A stretch of DNA of 64,000 bases from Pseudomonas sp. ANT_H12B (GTDB lineage Bacteria; Pseudomonadota; Gammaproteobacteria; Pseudomonadales; Pseudomonadaceae): contig NZ_VOBI01000016.1 of NCBI RefSeq assembly GCF_008369325.1, forward strand, positions 1 to 64,000, read 5' to 3'. Below are positions 53,407 to 62,545 of this stretch, one piece after another. The notes below the pieces were generated by a model. The model worked only from the letters and a program-made list of their open reading frames with translations, was not told where the DNA came from and did not search any database. The position numbers and the translations under genes were made by a program. Numbering within the stretch: the first letter of the stretch is position 1; each line of letters begins with the position of its first letter.

Positions 53407-54482
53407 TGCTCACCCCTTTTCTTCAACAGACCGATCACGCCTTTGGGCAGATACAAGGTCACGACGATGAACAGCGCGCCGAGGAAGAACAGCCAGTATT
53501 CGGGAAACGCCACGGTGAACCAGCTCTTCATGCCGTTCACTACACCGGCGCCGAGCAACGGGCCGATCAGCGTGCCGCGACCACCCAACGCCACCCACAC
53601 GGCGGCTTCGATGGAGTTGGTCGGCGACATTTCGCTCGGGTTGATAATCCCGACCTGCGGCACGTACAGCGCGCCAGCCAAACCGCACAACACCGCACTC
53701 AACACCCAGACAAATAGCTTGAAGCCGCGCGGGTCGTAGCCGCAGAACATCAGGCGGTTTTCCGCATCGCGCAGGGCGGTCAGCACCCGACCGAACTTGC
53801 TCTGCGCCAGTCGCCAACCGATGAACAGGCTCGCCACCAACAACACCACGGTGGCAAAAAACAGCACCGCACGAGTGCCCGGCTCAGTGATGCCGAAACC
53901 GAGAATGGTGCGGAAATTGGTGAAGCCGTTGTTGCCGCCAAACCCGGTTTCGTTGCGGAAGAACAGCAGCATTCCGGCGAAGGTCAGGGCCTGGGTCATG
54001 ATCGAGAAATACACGCCTTTGATCCGCGAACGGAAGGCGAAGAAGCCGAACACCAGCGCCAACAACCCCGGCGCCAACACCACCAGACACATCGACCAGA
54101 GGAAACTGCTGGTGCCGGTCCAGTACCACGGCAATTCGGTCCACGACAGAAAGGTCATGAACGCTGGCAAGCCATCGCCGGAAGCCTGGCGCATCAGGTA
54201 CATGCCCATCGCATAACCGCCAAGAGCAAAGAACAATCCGTGGCCGAGAGATAACAGACCGGCGTATCCCCAGACCAGATCCAGCGCGAGGGCGACGATG
54301 GCGTAGCAAAGAATCTTGCCCACCAGCGTCAGCGTGTAGGCCGAGACGTGAAACGTGCTGTCCGGCGACAACAACGACAGCAGTGGCAACGCCAGCAACA
54401 GAACGAGAATCACCGCGCCAACGGCAATCGTGACTTTGGGGCCGGCCTTTTGTGTGGCCGTGAGCATCAGAGGCTGGTTCAT
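53403..54482 (-). CDS. urtC: Urea ABC transporter permease UrtC
   Basis: A 359-residue LivM-like permease with about ten hydrophobic segments (GYAGLLSLGHGLFFALGGYAMGMYLM; IEAAVWVALGGRGTLIGPLLGAG coupling loop). Channel partner of UrtB. Its start overlaps urtB (1 bp) and its stop overlaps urtD. Confidence 0.95.
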
Positions 54483-55984
54483 CAGTCGATCACCCGTCCT
54501 TTCAGTGCGAAGAGGCCTTGCGGACGTTTCTGGATAAACAGAATGATCAGCGCGAGGATCAGGATCTTGCCGAGTACGGCACCCATCTGCGGTTCAAGAA
54601 TCTTGTTGGCGATGCCGAGCCCGAAAGCCGCCAGGACGCTACCGGCCAGCTGCCCGACACCGCCGAGTACCACCACCAGAAACGAGTCGATGATGTAGCT
54701 TTGGCCGAGGTCAGGACCGACGTTGCCGATCTGGCTGAGGGCTACGCCACCGAGCCCGGCAATGCCCGAGCCGAGGCCGAAAGCGAGCATGTCGACACGC
54801 CCGGTGGGTACGCCGCAGCAGGCGGCCATGTTGCGATTCTGGGTGACGGCACGCACGTTCAGGCCCAGGCGCGTCTTGTTCAGCAGCAGCCAGGTCAGCA
54901 CCACCACAAACAGCGCGAAGGCGATGATCACGATGCGGTTGTACGGCAGCACCAGATTCGGCAGCACCTGAATCCCGCCCGACAACCACGCCGGATTGGC
55001 CACCTCAACGTTCTGCGCGCCGAACACCAATCGAACAAGCTGAATCAGCATCAGGCTGATGCCCCACGTGGCGAGCAGGGTTTCCAGCGGACGGCCATAG
55101 AGGTGACGAATCACCGTGCGTTCCAGCGCCATACCAATGGCGGCGGTGACGAAAAACGCCACCGGCAAGGCGATCAGCGGATAGAACTCGATGGCTTGCG
55201 GAGCGAAGCGTTGGAACATCAGCTGCACGACATACGTCGAGTACGCGCCGAGCATCAGCATCTCGCCGTGGGCCATGTTGATCACGCCGAGCAGGCCGAA
55301 GGTGATCGCCAGGCCGAGTGCCGCGAGCAGCAGGATCGAACCCAGGGACATACCGCTGAAGGCCTGGCCGAGCATCTCGCCAATCAGCAGTTTGCGTTTG
55401 ACTTGAGCGAGGCTGGTTTCGGCTGCGGTGCGCACGCCGGCGTCGGCTTCGACACCGGGTTGCAGCAAGCTTTCGAGGCGGGTGCGAGCCAGTGGGTCGC
55501 CGGTTTCACCGAGCAGGCGAACAGCGGCGAGGCGCACGCCCGGGTTGGTGTCCACCAGTTGCAGGTTGGCCAATGCCAGGCTCAACGCGGCATGGACGCT
55601 TTCGTCTTTTTCGCCCGCCAGTTGCTGGTCGAGGAATGCAAGCTGCGCCGGTTTGGCGCTTTTCTGCAATTGCTGCGCGGCGGCCAGACGGGTGTTGGCG
55701 TCGGCGGCGAGCAATTGATGGCTGGCCAGCGCGGTGTCGATCAGACCCCGCAGGCGGTTATTCAGGCGCAGGGTTTTCGGTTGGCCGTCGACGGTCAACT
55801 CGCCTTGCTGCAGGGCGTTGATCAGTTCGATGCGAGCCGGGTCGGGCTGCGCGGCCCAGCGTTCCAGAAGTTTGGCTTGCTGCACGGGATTGGCGGCGAC
55901 GAAGTCTTCGGCGTCACCGGCGTGGGCGGCCATCGGTAATAACAGCGCGATGGCGACGATGAAGCGGTAAAGGGCAGTGGGCAT
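54482..55984 (-). CDS. urtB: Urea ABC transporter permease UrtB
   Basis: A 500-residue protein: signal peptide (1-22, AAHAGDAEDF), an N-terminal periplasmic HEAT-like helical domain (about 30-200, with LLGETGDPLARTRLESLL), then a LivH-like permease (LLAALGLAITFGLLGVINMAHGEMLM to VVVLGGVGQLAGSVLAAF). The periplasmic domain is usual in proteobacterial UrtB and absent in LivH; it may contact UrtA. It is the second gene of the operon. Confidence 0.95.
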   Translation of the reverse strand: MPTALYRFIVAIALLLPMAAHAGDAEDFVAANPVQQAKLLERWAAQPDPARIELINALQQGELTVDGQPKTLRLNNRLRGLIDTALASHQLLAADANTRLAAAQQLQKSAKPAQLAFLDQQLAGEKDESVHAALSLALANLQLVDTNPGVRLAAVRLLGETGDPLARTRLESLLQPGVEADAGVRTAAETSLAQVKRKLLIGEMLGQAFSGMSLGSILLLAALGLAITFGLLGVINMAHGEMLMLGAYSTYVVQLMFQRFAPQAIEFYPLIALPVAFFVTAAIGMALERTVIRHLYGRPLETLLATWGISLMLIQLVRLVFGAQNVEVANPAWLSGGIQVLPNLVLPYNRIVIIAFALFVVVLTWLLLNKTRLGLNVRAVTQNRNMAACCGVPTGRVDMLAFGLGSGIAGLGGVALSQIGNVGPDLGQSYIIDSFLVVVLGGVGQLAGSVLAAFGLGIANKILEPQMGAVLGKILILALIILFIQKRPQGLFALKGRVID

Positions 55985-56040
55985 TGGTGGTGTTCCCTGT
56001 CTAGCTACGGCCGATGGAGCTGTGTTCGGCTTTGGATCGA

Positions 56041-56203
56041 CCCCTCACCCTAACCCTCTCCCCAGAGGGTAGAGGGGACTGACCGAGGTGTTTGGTCGAC
56101 TTGCTGCGACTTGCAAATTCGAGCCGAACTCAGGCTTTGAAAAGCATGAAGATCGGCTCCCTTTCCCCCTCTCCCCCGTGGGGAGAGGGCTGGGGTGAGG
56201 GGT
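56041..56203. repeat. CCCTCACCCTAACCCTCTCC-type inverted repeat pair
   Basis: A third intergenic repeat family: left part with CCCTCACCC and CTCTCCCCAGAGGGTAGAGG, right part with CCCTCTCCCCCGTGGGGAGAGGG ending GGGGTGAGGGG, about 75 bp apart. It fills most of the 253-bp urtA-urtB gap. Confidence 0.85.
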
Positions 56204-56237
56204 GGATCTCAGACCCGCCCCAAACTCCAGATTCGCC

Positions 56238-57503
56238 TCAGTTGCTCTTCACCGCATAATCCGGCTTCTTGTCGTTGCCCTGAATGAACGGGCTCCACGG
56301 CTCGGCGCGGATCGGCCCCTCGGTCTGCCATACCACGTTGAACTGACCATCGGCCTGAATCTCGCCGATCATCACCGGTTTGTGCAGGTGGTGGTTGGTT
56401 TTGTCCATGGTCAGCGTGTAGCCGGACGGCGCGGCAAAGGTCTGGCCAGCCAGGGCTTCGCGGACTTTGTCAACGTCGGTGGACTTGGCTTTTTCCGCCG
56501 CTTGCGCCCACATGTGAATGCCCACGTAAGTGGCTTCCATCGGGTCGTTGGTCACCGCTTTGTCGGCGCCCGGCAGGTTGTGTTTCTTGGCGTAGGCTTT
56601 CCAGTCGGCAACGAACTTTTTGTTCGCCGGGTTCTCGACCGATTCGAAGTAGTTCCACGCCGCCAGGTTGCCCACCAACGGTTTGGTGTCGATGCCGCGC
56701 AGTTCCTCTTCACCCACGGAGAAGGCTACGACCGGAACGTCGGTGGCTTTCAGACCCTGGTTGGCCAGCTCTTTATAGAACGGCACGTTGGAGTCGCCGT
56801 TGACGGTGGAGATGACCGCAGTCTTGCCTCCGGCCGAGAATTTTTTGATGTTGGCCACGATGGTCTGATAGTCGCTGTGACCGAACGGGGTGTAGACCTC
56901 TTCGATGTCCTTGTCCGCCACACCTTTGGAGTGCAGGAACGAGCGCAGGATCTTGTTGGTGGTGCGCGGGTAAACGTAGTCGGTGCCGAGCAGGAAGTAG
57001 CGCTTGGCGCTGCCGCCTTCTTCGCTCATCAGGTATTCCACCGCCGGAATCGCCTGTTGGTTCGGTGCGGCGCCGGTGTAGAACACGTTCGGCGACATCT
57101 CTTCGCCTTCGTATTGCACCGGGTAGAACAGCAGACCGTTGAGCTCTTCGAACACCGGCAATACCGATTTGCGCGATACCGAAGTCCAGCAGCCGAACAC
57201 CACAGCGACCTTGTCCTGGGTCAGCAACTGGCGACTCTTTTCCGCGAACAGCGGCCAGTTCGACGCCGGGTCCACCACCACCGGTTCGAGCATCTTGCCG
57301 TTCACGCCGCCCTTGGCGTTGATCTCGTCGATGGTCATCAACGCCATGTCTTTGAGTGACGTTTCAGAGATCGCCATGGTGCCGGACAGCGAATGCAGAA
57401 TACCGACCTTGATGGTCTCGGCGCCCTGGACAGTCCAGGTCATGCCCATCGCGGCAATGGATGCCGTGAGTGTGAAAGCCTTGATCAAGCTGCGACGCTT
57501 CAT
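56238..57503 (-). CDS. urtA: Urea ABC transporter, periplasmic binding protein UrtA
   Basis: A 421-residue type I binding protein with signal peptide (1-27; RRSLIK is Tat-like). The mature part begins AETIKVGILHSLSGTMAISETSLKDM. The ligand pocket block WTSVSRKSVLPVFEELNGLLFYPVQYEGEE is specific for urea/amide binders (UrtA/AmiC group). It is the first gene of the urt-ure unit. A sigma-54 promoter lies 66-81 bp upstream of its start. The divergent gene is the giant repeat protein. Confidence 0.95.
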   Translation of the reverse strand: MKRRSLIKAFTLTASIAAMGMTWTVQGAETIKVGILHSLSGTMAISETSLKDMALMTIDEINAKGGVNGKMLEPVVVDPASNWPLFAEKSRQLLTQDKVAVVFGCWTSVSRKSVLPVFEELNGLLFYPVQYEGEEMSPNVFYTGAAPNQQAIPAVEYLMSEEGGSAKRYFLLGTDYVYPRTTNKILRSFLHSKGVADKDIEEVYTPFGHSDYQTIVANIKKFSAGGKTAVISTVNGDSNVPFYKELANQGLKATDVPVVAFSVGEEELRGIDTKPLVGNLAAWNYFESVENPANKKFVADWKAYAKKHNLPGADKAVTNDPMEATYVGIHMWAQAAEKAKSTDVDKVREALAGQTFAAPSGYTLTMDKTNHHLHKPVMIGEIQADGQFNVVWQTEGPIRAEPWSPFIQGNDKKPDYAVKSN

Positions 57504-57568
57504 TGTGCGATCCCCATGAACGTTGAAGTTTTTTATGGTTGGCAGATGCGGACTACTGAAGGGTCTTT

Positions 57569-57584
57569 AGCAAAGGCTGTGCCC
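57569..57584 (-). promoter_or_regulatory. Sigma-54 promoter of the urt-ure operon
   Basis: On the minus strand: GGGCAC, five bases, TTGCT, one mismatch from the -24/-12 consensus, with GG and GC kept. The start of transcription would fall about 55 bp before urtA. Upstream (57638-57673) lie TGCACC and GGTGCA half-sites like NtrC sites but widely spaced. This predicts induction under nitrogen limitation through NtrC. Confidence 0.75.
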
Positions 57585-57778
57585 GGTCGGGCAAAGGCAG
57601 GGAAATGCCGTGTCAGAGCGATTATGGTTGCGGGGGATGCACCAGGTTAGGGCCGAGGGAGGGCGATGGTGCATATCCATGCGCGGCATTGGTGCCTGGT
57701 CGCCGACGATAACTATGTACCGCATGTGCTGCTTGAAAAATCCTGATCATCCGGGTTTCCCGATCAAGCGAGAAGCTC

Positions 57779-60700
57779 ATGAACAAGACTCCAACCGATT
57801 ACTCTCCAGCCTCTGTACCGAGGAGAACGTTTCCCGCCCTGGGGCCGAGTTTCATCAGCGTGGACGATGCCGCTTACTGGGTGCATCGGCAGATCGGTGC
57901 GCATCGTGCTGATCCCTATGGCGGGGTCATTCTTGAGCGCTATGACGGCAAGTTTGTGCCAACTTTGCCGGTGGCGGGTCGACGGGTGTTTTTCGATTTT
58001 CATGCGTTTCTTTCGACCGGGACGACCTCCCGGCAGCAGTTCGAACCCCAAGGTTTCACCGGGGTTGCCTATTACCTTTCCTGTGCCGCCGATCACGGAC
58101 TGATCCAGAAGCAATATCCGCACTGGACGACTGAGCAAATCAAGCTGTACCTCGGTTTCTTCTCCCAGGCGCACCTATTGAGCTACATGCAGGATCCCGG
58201 CTCGTACGGACAGCGGCACTATCTGTCGGGGCCGGACGGTTCGTTGATCAAATACGAATCGACTCAAACCTCCGAGGAGAAGAAGCTCTTCGAACTCGGA
58301 GTGAAACCAGCCGGGCCGTTTAGTGACGTTGAAGTGCTGATTCAGAAACTGGCACAGACGGGTACGCTCAGCGTGCTGGTGGCCAACGCGCAGTGGGGCG
58401 GTGTCAGGGGAACAGTGCCGGCGAACTGGACGCTCGCTGTGCCGCTGCGTAAACCGCAGGTGCTTGAGGATCAGCCGTTTTACGGTCCGGTGACCGGTCG
58501 GGTGGAGGAGGCGATTGTAGCGGCACGCAGGGGTGTCACGACGCAGCTCGGCGCCAGTCAGCTGGGATTTGTGCTCAAGTCTGCTTCCAGTGATGACTGG
58601 ATCACCACCTACCCCATCAGCCCAAATTCCCCGCAGATCGGGCTGAGTGAAACCTTCCCGATGGACGTGAAGGGCAAGCTGATCGAGGTTCTCGACTTCA
58701 AACTCGAAGGGCTTTATTTCATCCCTGGCGAAGACGCTGCCGAAAGTGCTCTTGAACCCTGGTTGCATGAACGCTTTTTCACCCCGGCCGACCTGGCCAG
58801 CGGGATCAGCTTCTGCAAAAAAGATGTGTATCGGCAGGAGTACGCCGACTACCTGAAAGTCTATGGCTTGATGCGCGACGGTGCGGTGCTGGAATACCGA
58901 CCTTCGGTGCATGTCAGGGAATTGCCGTTGGAGACCAGTAGCGTTTTCGACGAACAACTGAAAGCCGGAACGCTCAAGCCCAGTGACTACGTCCGACGTG
59001 TAGCGGAGGCGGGGGAACTGTCGGTGCTCAAGGGCAGTGAGTTGTGGGATGTCAATGGGCGCGTCGCAGCGAACTGGCAGCCTTATGCCGGATCACGGCG
59101 CCTGAGTCCGCTGTTTGTGACGGCGGACGATGCGGCGTGTTTCGCCCATGCGCACATTGGCAGCCAGCGCGATCAGGGTTACGTCGGGTTGATTCTGCAA
59201 GATCGGCAAAAGCGCTATGTTGCCACTGAGCATGTTCCGGTGAGCACCTCCAGGTTCAGCCTGGACAGGTTATGTCCGCGTACCGCGGACGGGACGCCGA
59301 TCATTCTGGCCGATGGCTATTCACTGCAGGGGATATATGCATCGCGCGGGGTCAGCGATACCCGCAGCGTGGGTCACGATGAAATCGAGCAGCGAAAATC
59401 AGCGCAAATGTTCACCGATGAAGACATTCGGCTGATTCTGGCCAATCACGCGCATTTATCGGTGGCGTATCTTTCAGGTTCCGCCGACAGCTTGCTGGCT
59501 TACCGCCCTGATGCAGGTAAGGCCGATGCGCGCCGAAAGTTGCAAGACAGGGTGGCCGTACAGAGCAACGGCATCAGTCTTATTGCGCAGGAACTGACTG
59601 CCAATACCCTGGAACCCAGCGATGTGCTCACGGAGTTGGCCAATACCGGTGAACTGCGCGTACTGGTCGGTAGCGATACGTGGGGGCAGCGGGACACTGT
59701 CTTCGGTGATGAACCACCGGGCGATAAACCGGCCATTCAAACCTTTCAGCCAAGGCTCGGGCCGGTTCTTCCGACGCCAGATCGGGCAGTCCGGCACGCG
59801 CATGCCTGGGCCTGTACTGACTATCGGGGCGTCGCAGCAGGGCTTGGCTTTGTCCTTAAACACAACGAACGAGACGAGTATGTGGCGACCGAAACGGTAC
59901 TCGCCAATCGTCTGGATGCCTTGAACGTGGCCAGTGATTACGGCGCACAAGTGTTGATCGACGAGTACCGGATCCACAGCGTTTATTACTCCGCGCACTG
60001 GCTGCCCGGAGGGCTATCGACAGCAGATGCCTGGTTCGCCCGTCACTTTATTCCCATGAGTGATTTGTTCGTCGCGGTCTACGACGACAAGAGCACCCAG
60101 CGACTGACTCACCATCAGAACCTGAGTATCTACATCGCCACGCTGGATGGCGCCTTGCTGCACTATCAGTATTCACCGCCGTCGACATTGTTTGTTACGG
60201 GGACGGATACCGTCGGGCCCAGGGTTTTGGTGTCCCTGATGGCCAGCGAGGTACCGCCTTACCCGGGTGTCATGAATAAAGTGATTGCAGCCGGCAGCCT
60301 CAACGTACTGGCGAGTAGCGAGTGCTGGGATGAACCTGGTTCTGTTTCTGCAAATTGGAAACCTTACGCATCGTTGCAGCGCCGCTCCCTGACTCCCGCG
60401 TTTCTCTGGCGCGACGACGCTGTGCGTTACGCCTCGGCGCAGTTGGGCACGCGACGCGACCGGATCTTCGGTGGGCTGGTGCTGCGACGAACCGATGGCT
60501 TGTTTGTCGCCACACTACCCGTGCCGGTGGCGGTGGAAAATTTTCCGGCGAACTGGATTCGCCTCGACGAACTGGTGAGCAAGGGCGAGTTTCTGGCGGG
60601 CAGTACGGTGGTCGCTCGCTATCATTCCCGTCGAAAGGTAGAGCCGGTCTTTGCCTTGTCTGACCGGGAACGGGATACCTGGCTCAACATGTTTTCCACG

Positions 60701-62374
60701 GATTTTTTGTCAGCCATCCTGCATGAGGCGAGCGGCGTCTCGACCCTGTCACCCGGCACGGAATACCTGATGGGTCTGGACGATAGCCTGATCAGGTATA
60801 CCCAAAGCGGCAGCGCTGAGGAAAAGTTGCTGGGGCAGGCGCTTGCATCCCCCAGTCAGCGGCAGATCAGGCAAACGCCCATTGAGCTGCAGATGCGTGC
60901 CGGACAGCTGGCACCCAGCGAGTTCGTGAACCGACTCGCAAAGGCCGGTGAGTTGTACGTGGTCCAGGAAAGCCGAGTATGGGGACTGGCCCGGCGCTTG
61001 TCGCACTGGACGGGCTCCTCCAGCCCTGTCGCACCGGCGTTGCGCCGCTTCGCCGTCGGTGAGCCTGCGTTGAGTCCGGTGTGTACTCAGCCTGACGACG
61101 CTGTGCGGTACATCCACGCAAACACCAGACCTCGCGATGATTTGCTGTTTGGGTTCATCCTGAAATCGTTGACCTCCGAGCGATATGTGACGACGCTGCC
61201 CGTGCCTGGCCCGCAAGGTAACTTCACCGTCGCGCGGCTATTCCCGCAAGAGCTGTTGCCGCAGGGTTACAGCGTTCATGGCCTTTTTCTATGCATGCCC
61301 ACAGTGACGGCTGAGCGCTCGGGTGATCTGCATCACAGCTTTATCACGCCCATGGACCTGGCTCGCGGACTGGATGCTGTGAAGCTGTCCGCGTCTCGCG
61401 GCGATACCTACCTCAAGCTGTATGTGTCTTGTGCGGATGGGGCGCTATTGAGATACGAGCCGACAACCAAAGCCGCGCAGTGGAATGGTTTCAGCGCGAC
61501 CAATGCGTACTGGAAAATACTGCAAGCCGGTCAGGAACCATTGCTGGAATACCTGCGCAAGGTGACGCACAGCGGCGAGTTGAGCGTGGTGGTGCGCAGT
61601 GCGTTCTGGTCTCCGTTCCGGGTCGATGCAAAGGGTGTGAAAACCGGCATTGGCCTGGTGAGGTGGTCGCAGGACAACCGGTTTGCATTGAGCCCGGTGT
61701 TCGCCCATGCCGACGATGCCGCACGTTGGGCCCAGCGTCATGTCGGGAAATATGCCGGCCGGCAATTTTTGGGCGGGATCCTGGTACAGGCCGAGTCTGG
61801 ATCATTCGTGGCTGTCGAGCCGCTTGAAGACGGTACGAGCGGTGAATACCGCGCTGCCACTCGACTGTTTTACTCCGGCGCAGGTGGCCCGATTGCCGAA
61901 GTTAAAATACCGGGCGTGCCGCCGCTGCCGCTGCCGGAATTTCCGGAAGGGTTGCGGGTTGCAGGTGTTCATCAGTTTTATAAAGTGGTCAATGTGATCG
62001 TTAACAACGTCACGGATCTGGATCGGCGACTCGTCGACAATATAGCGCTGGCCGATTTGCTGTTCAGTACGCGGGTGCTGAAAAGAAATGCTGCACCGGG
62101 CTCCAGCTGTTACCTGACTTGCCGTGGTGGCGCCTTGCTGAAATTCACACCCAGCCACACGACGAGCGAATCAGCGGTACTCGACGGGGGGATGAGTGAG
62201 GGTGTTACTGCGTTTTTCACCAGGCTGCTGGCTACAAGCCGGCTGCAGGTGCTTGAGGTCGATGATTTCTGGAACCGTCGTGGGCCGATCAGTGCTGGAT
62301 GGCTGCCGCCCGCACAGAAAGTTGTACCTGAAGGCCCCGGCCCATCGGAAAAACCGGATCGTGATGAGCTTTGA
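57779..62374 (+). CDS. Giant protein of seven tandem DUF4329-like repeats
   Basis: A 1531-residue protein from ATG 57779 (AGCGAGAAG upstream), without signal peptide or long hydrophobic segment. It is seven copies of a unit of about 214 residues. Anchor motif (D/E)(D/E)A-x(6-9)-G begins at residues 29, 243, 450, 668, 879, 1106 and 1312. Each unit then has G-(G/F/L)-(I/V/L)-(L/V)-x(4-8)-(F/Y/W)-(V/I)-x-(T/V) (GGVILERYDGKFVPT in copy 1), a middle Y-x(3-5)-DG-(A/S)-LL-x-Y strand (AYLSGSADSLLAY in copy 3), and an end L-x-x-x-GEL-x-VL-x-x-S-x-x-W (ELSVLKGSELW). The first motif resembles the DUF4329 domain found in polymorphic-toxin proteins. Copies 1/3/5/7 and 2/4/6 form two subtypes. No catalytic residues stand out in all copies. 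Function unknown; the copies have diverged strongly at the DNA level, so the array is old. Confidence 0.8.
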   Translation: MNKTPTDYSPASVPRRTFPALGPSFISVDDAAYWVHRQIGAHRADPYGGVILERYDGKFVPTLPVAGRRVFFDFHAFLSTGTTSRQQFEPQGFTGVAYYLSCAADHGLIQKQYPHWTTEQIKLYLGFFSQAHLLSYMQDPGSYGQRHYLSGPDGSLIKYESTQTSEEKKLFELGVKPAGPFSDVEVLIQKLAQTGTLSVLVANAQWGGVRGTVPANWTLAVPLRKPQVLEDQPFYGPVTGRVEEAIVAARRGVTTQLGASQLGFVLKSASSDDWITTYPISPNSPQIGLSETFPMDVKGKLIEVLDFKLEGLYFIPGEDAAESALEPWLHERFFTPADLASGISFCKKDVYRQEYADYLKVYGLMRDGAVLEYRPSVHVRELPLETSSVFDEQLKAGTLKPSDYVRRVAEAGELSVLKGSELWDVNGRVAANWQPYAGSRRLSPLFVTADDAACFAHAHIGSQRDQGYVGLILQDRQKRYVATEHVPVSTSRFSLDRLCPRTADGTPIILADGYSLQGIYASRGVSDTRSVGHDEIEQRKSAQMFTDEDIRLILANHAHLSVAYLSGSADSLLAYRPDAGKADARRKLQDRVAVQSNGISLIAQELTANTLEPSDVLTELANTGELRVLVGSDTWGQRDTVFGDEPPGDKPAIQTFQPRLGPVLPTPDRAVRHAHAWACTDYRGVAAGLGFVLKHNERDEYVATETVLANRLDALNVASDYGAQVLIDEYRIHSVYYSAHWLPGGLSTADAWFARHFIPMSDLFVAVYDDKSTQRLTHHQNLSIYIATLDGALLHYQYSPPSTLFVTGTDTVGPRVLVSLMASEVPPYPGVMNKVIAAGSLNVLASSECWDEPGSVSANWKPYASLQRRSLTPAFLWRDDAVRYASAQLGTRRDRIFGGLVLRRTDGLFVATLPVPVAVENFPANWIRLDELVSKGEFLAGSTVVARYHSRRKVEPVFALSDRERDTWLNMFSTDFLSAILHEASGVSTLSPGTEYLMGLDDSLIRYTQSGSAEEKLLGQALASPSQRQIRQTPIELQMRAGQLAPSEFVNRLAKAGELYVVQESRVWGLARRLSHWTGSSSPVAPALRRFAVGEPALSPVCTQPDDAVRYIHANTRPRDDLLFGFILKSLTSERYVTTLPVPGPQGNFTVARLFPQELLPQGYSVHGLFLCMPTVTAERSGDLHHSFITPMDLARGLDAVKLSASRGDTYLKLYVSCADGALLRYEPTTKAAQWNGFSATNAYWKILQAGQEPLLEYLRKVTHSGELSVVVRSAFWSPFRVDAKGVKTGIGLVRWSQDNRFALSPVFAHADDAARWAQRHVGKYAGRQFLGGILVQAESGSFVAVEPLEDGTSGEYRAATRLFYSGAGGPIAEVKIPGVPPLPLPEFPEGLRVAGVHQFYKVVNVIVNNVTDLDRRLVDNIALADLLFSTRVLKRNAAPGSSCYLTCRGGALLKFTPSHTTSESAVLDGGMSEGVTAFFTRLLATSRLQVLEVDDFWNRRGPISAGWLPPAQKVVPEGPGPSEKPDRDEL

Positions 62375-62443
62375 TTCGCGACAACTGTGTGGATGAAGGT
62401 CTGATTTGCGTCGTAAATCGGATCTGTGAGCGACGATGAGCCT

Positions 62444-62536
62444 TTGTGGGAGCGAGCTTGCTCGCGAAAGCGGTGTGTCAGTCACAGTGATGTTGAATGT
62501 GCTGCCGTCTTCGCGGGCAAACCTCGCTCCCACAGG
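62444..62536. repeat. REPIN with mixed arms
   Basis: Left arm is the GAGCGAGCTTGCTCGCG variant, right arm TTCGCGGGCAAACCTCGCTCCC; the two arms are less alike than in the other pairs. It lies between convergent genes. Confidence 0.85.
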
Positions 62537-62545
62537 TTGTGGGCG

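Noticed and set aside
54518..55939. Long plus-strand frame (473 codons) opposite urtB
   Set aside because: Exact antisense shadow of a well-recognised permease; His/Gln/Arg-rich composition typical of antisense frames in GC-rich genes.
57779..62374. Array of repeats considered as a CRISPR or satellite
   Set aside because: Repetition is at protein level with a unit of about 640 bp and low DNA identity; no short direct repeats with unique spacers occur anywhere in the window.
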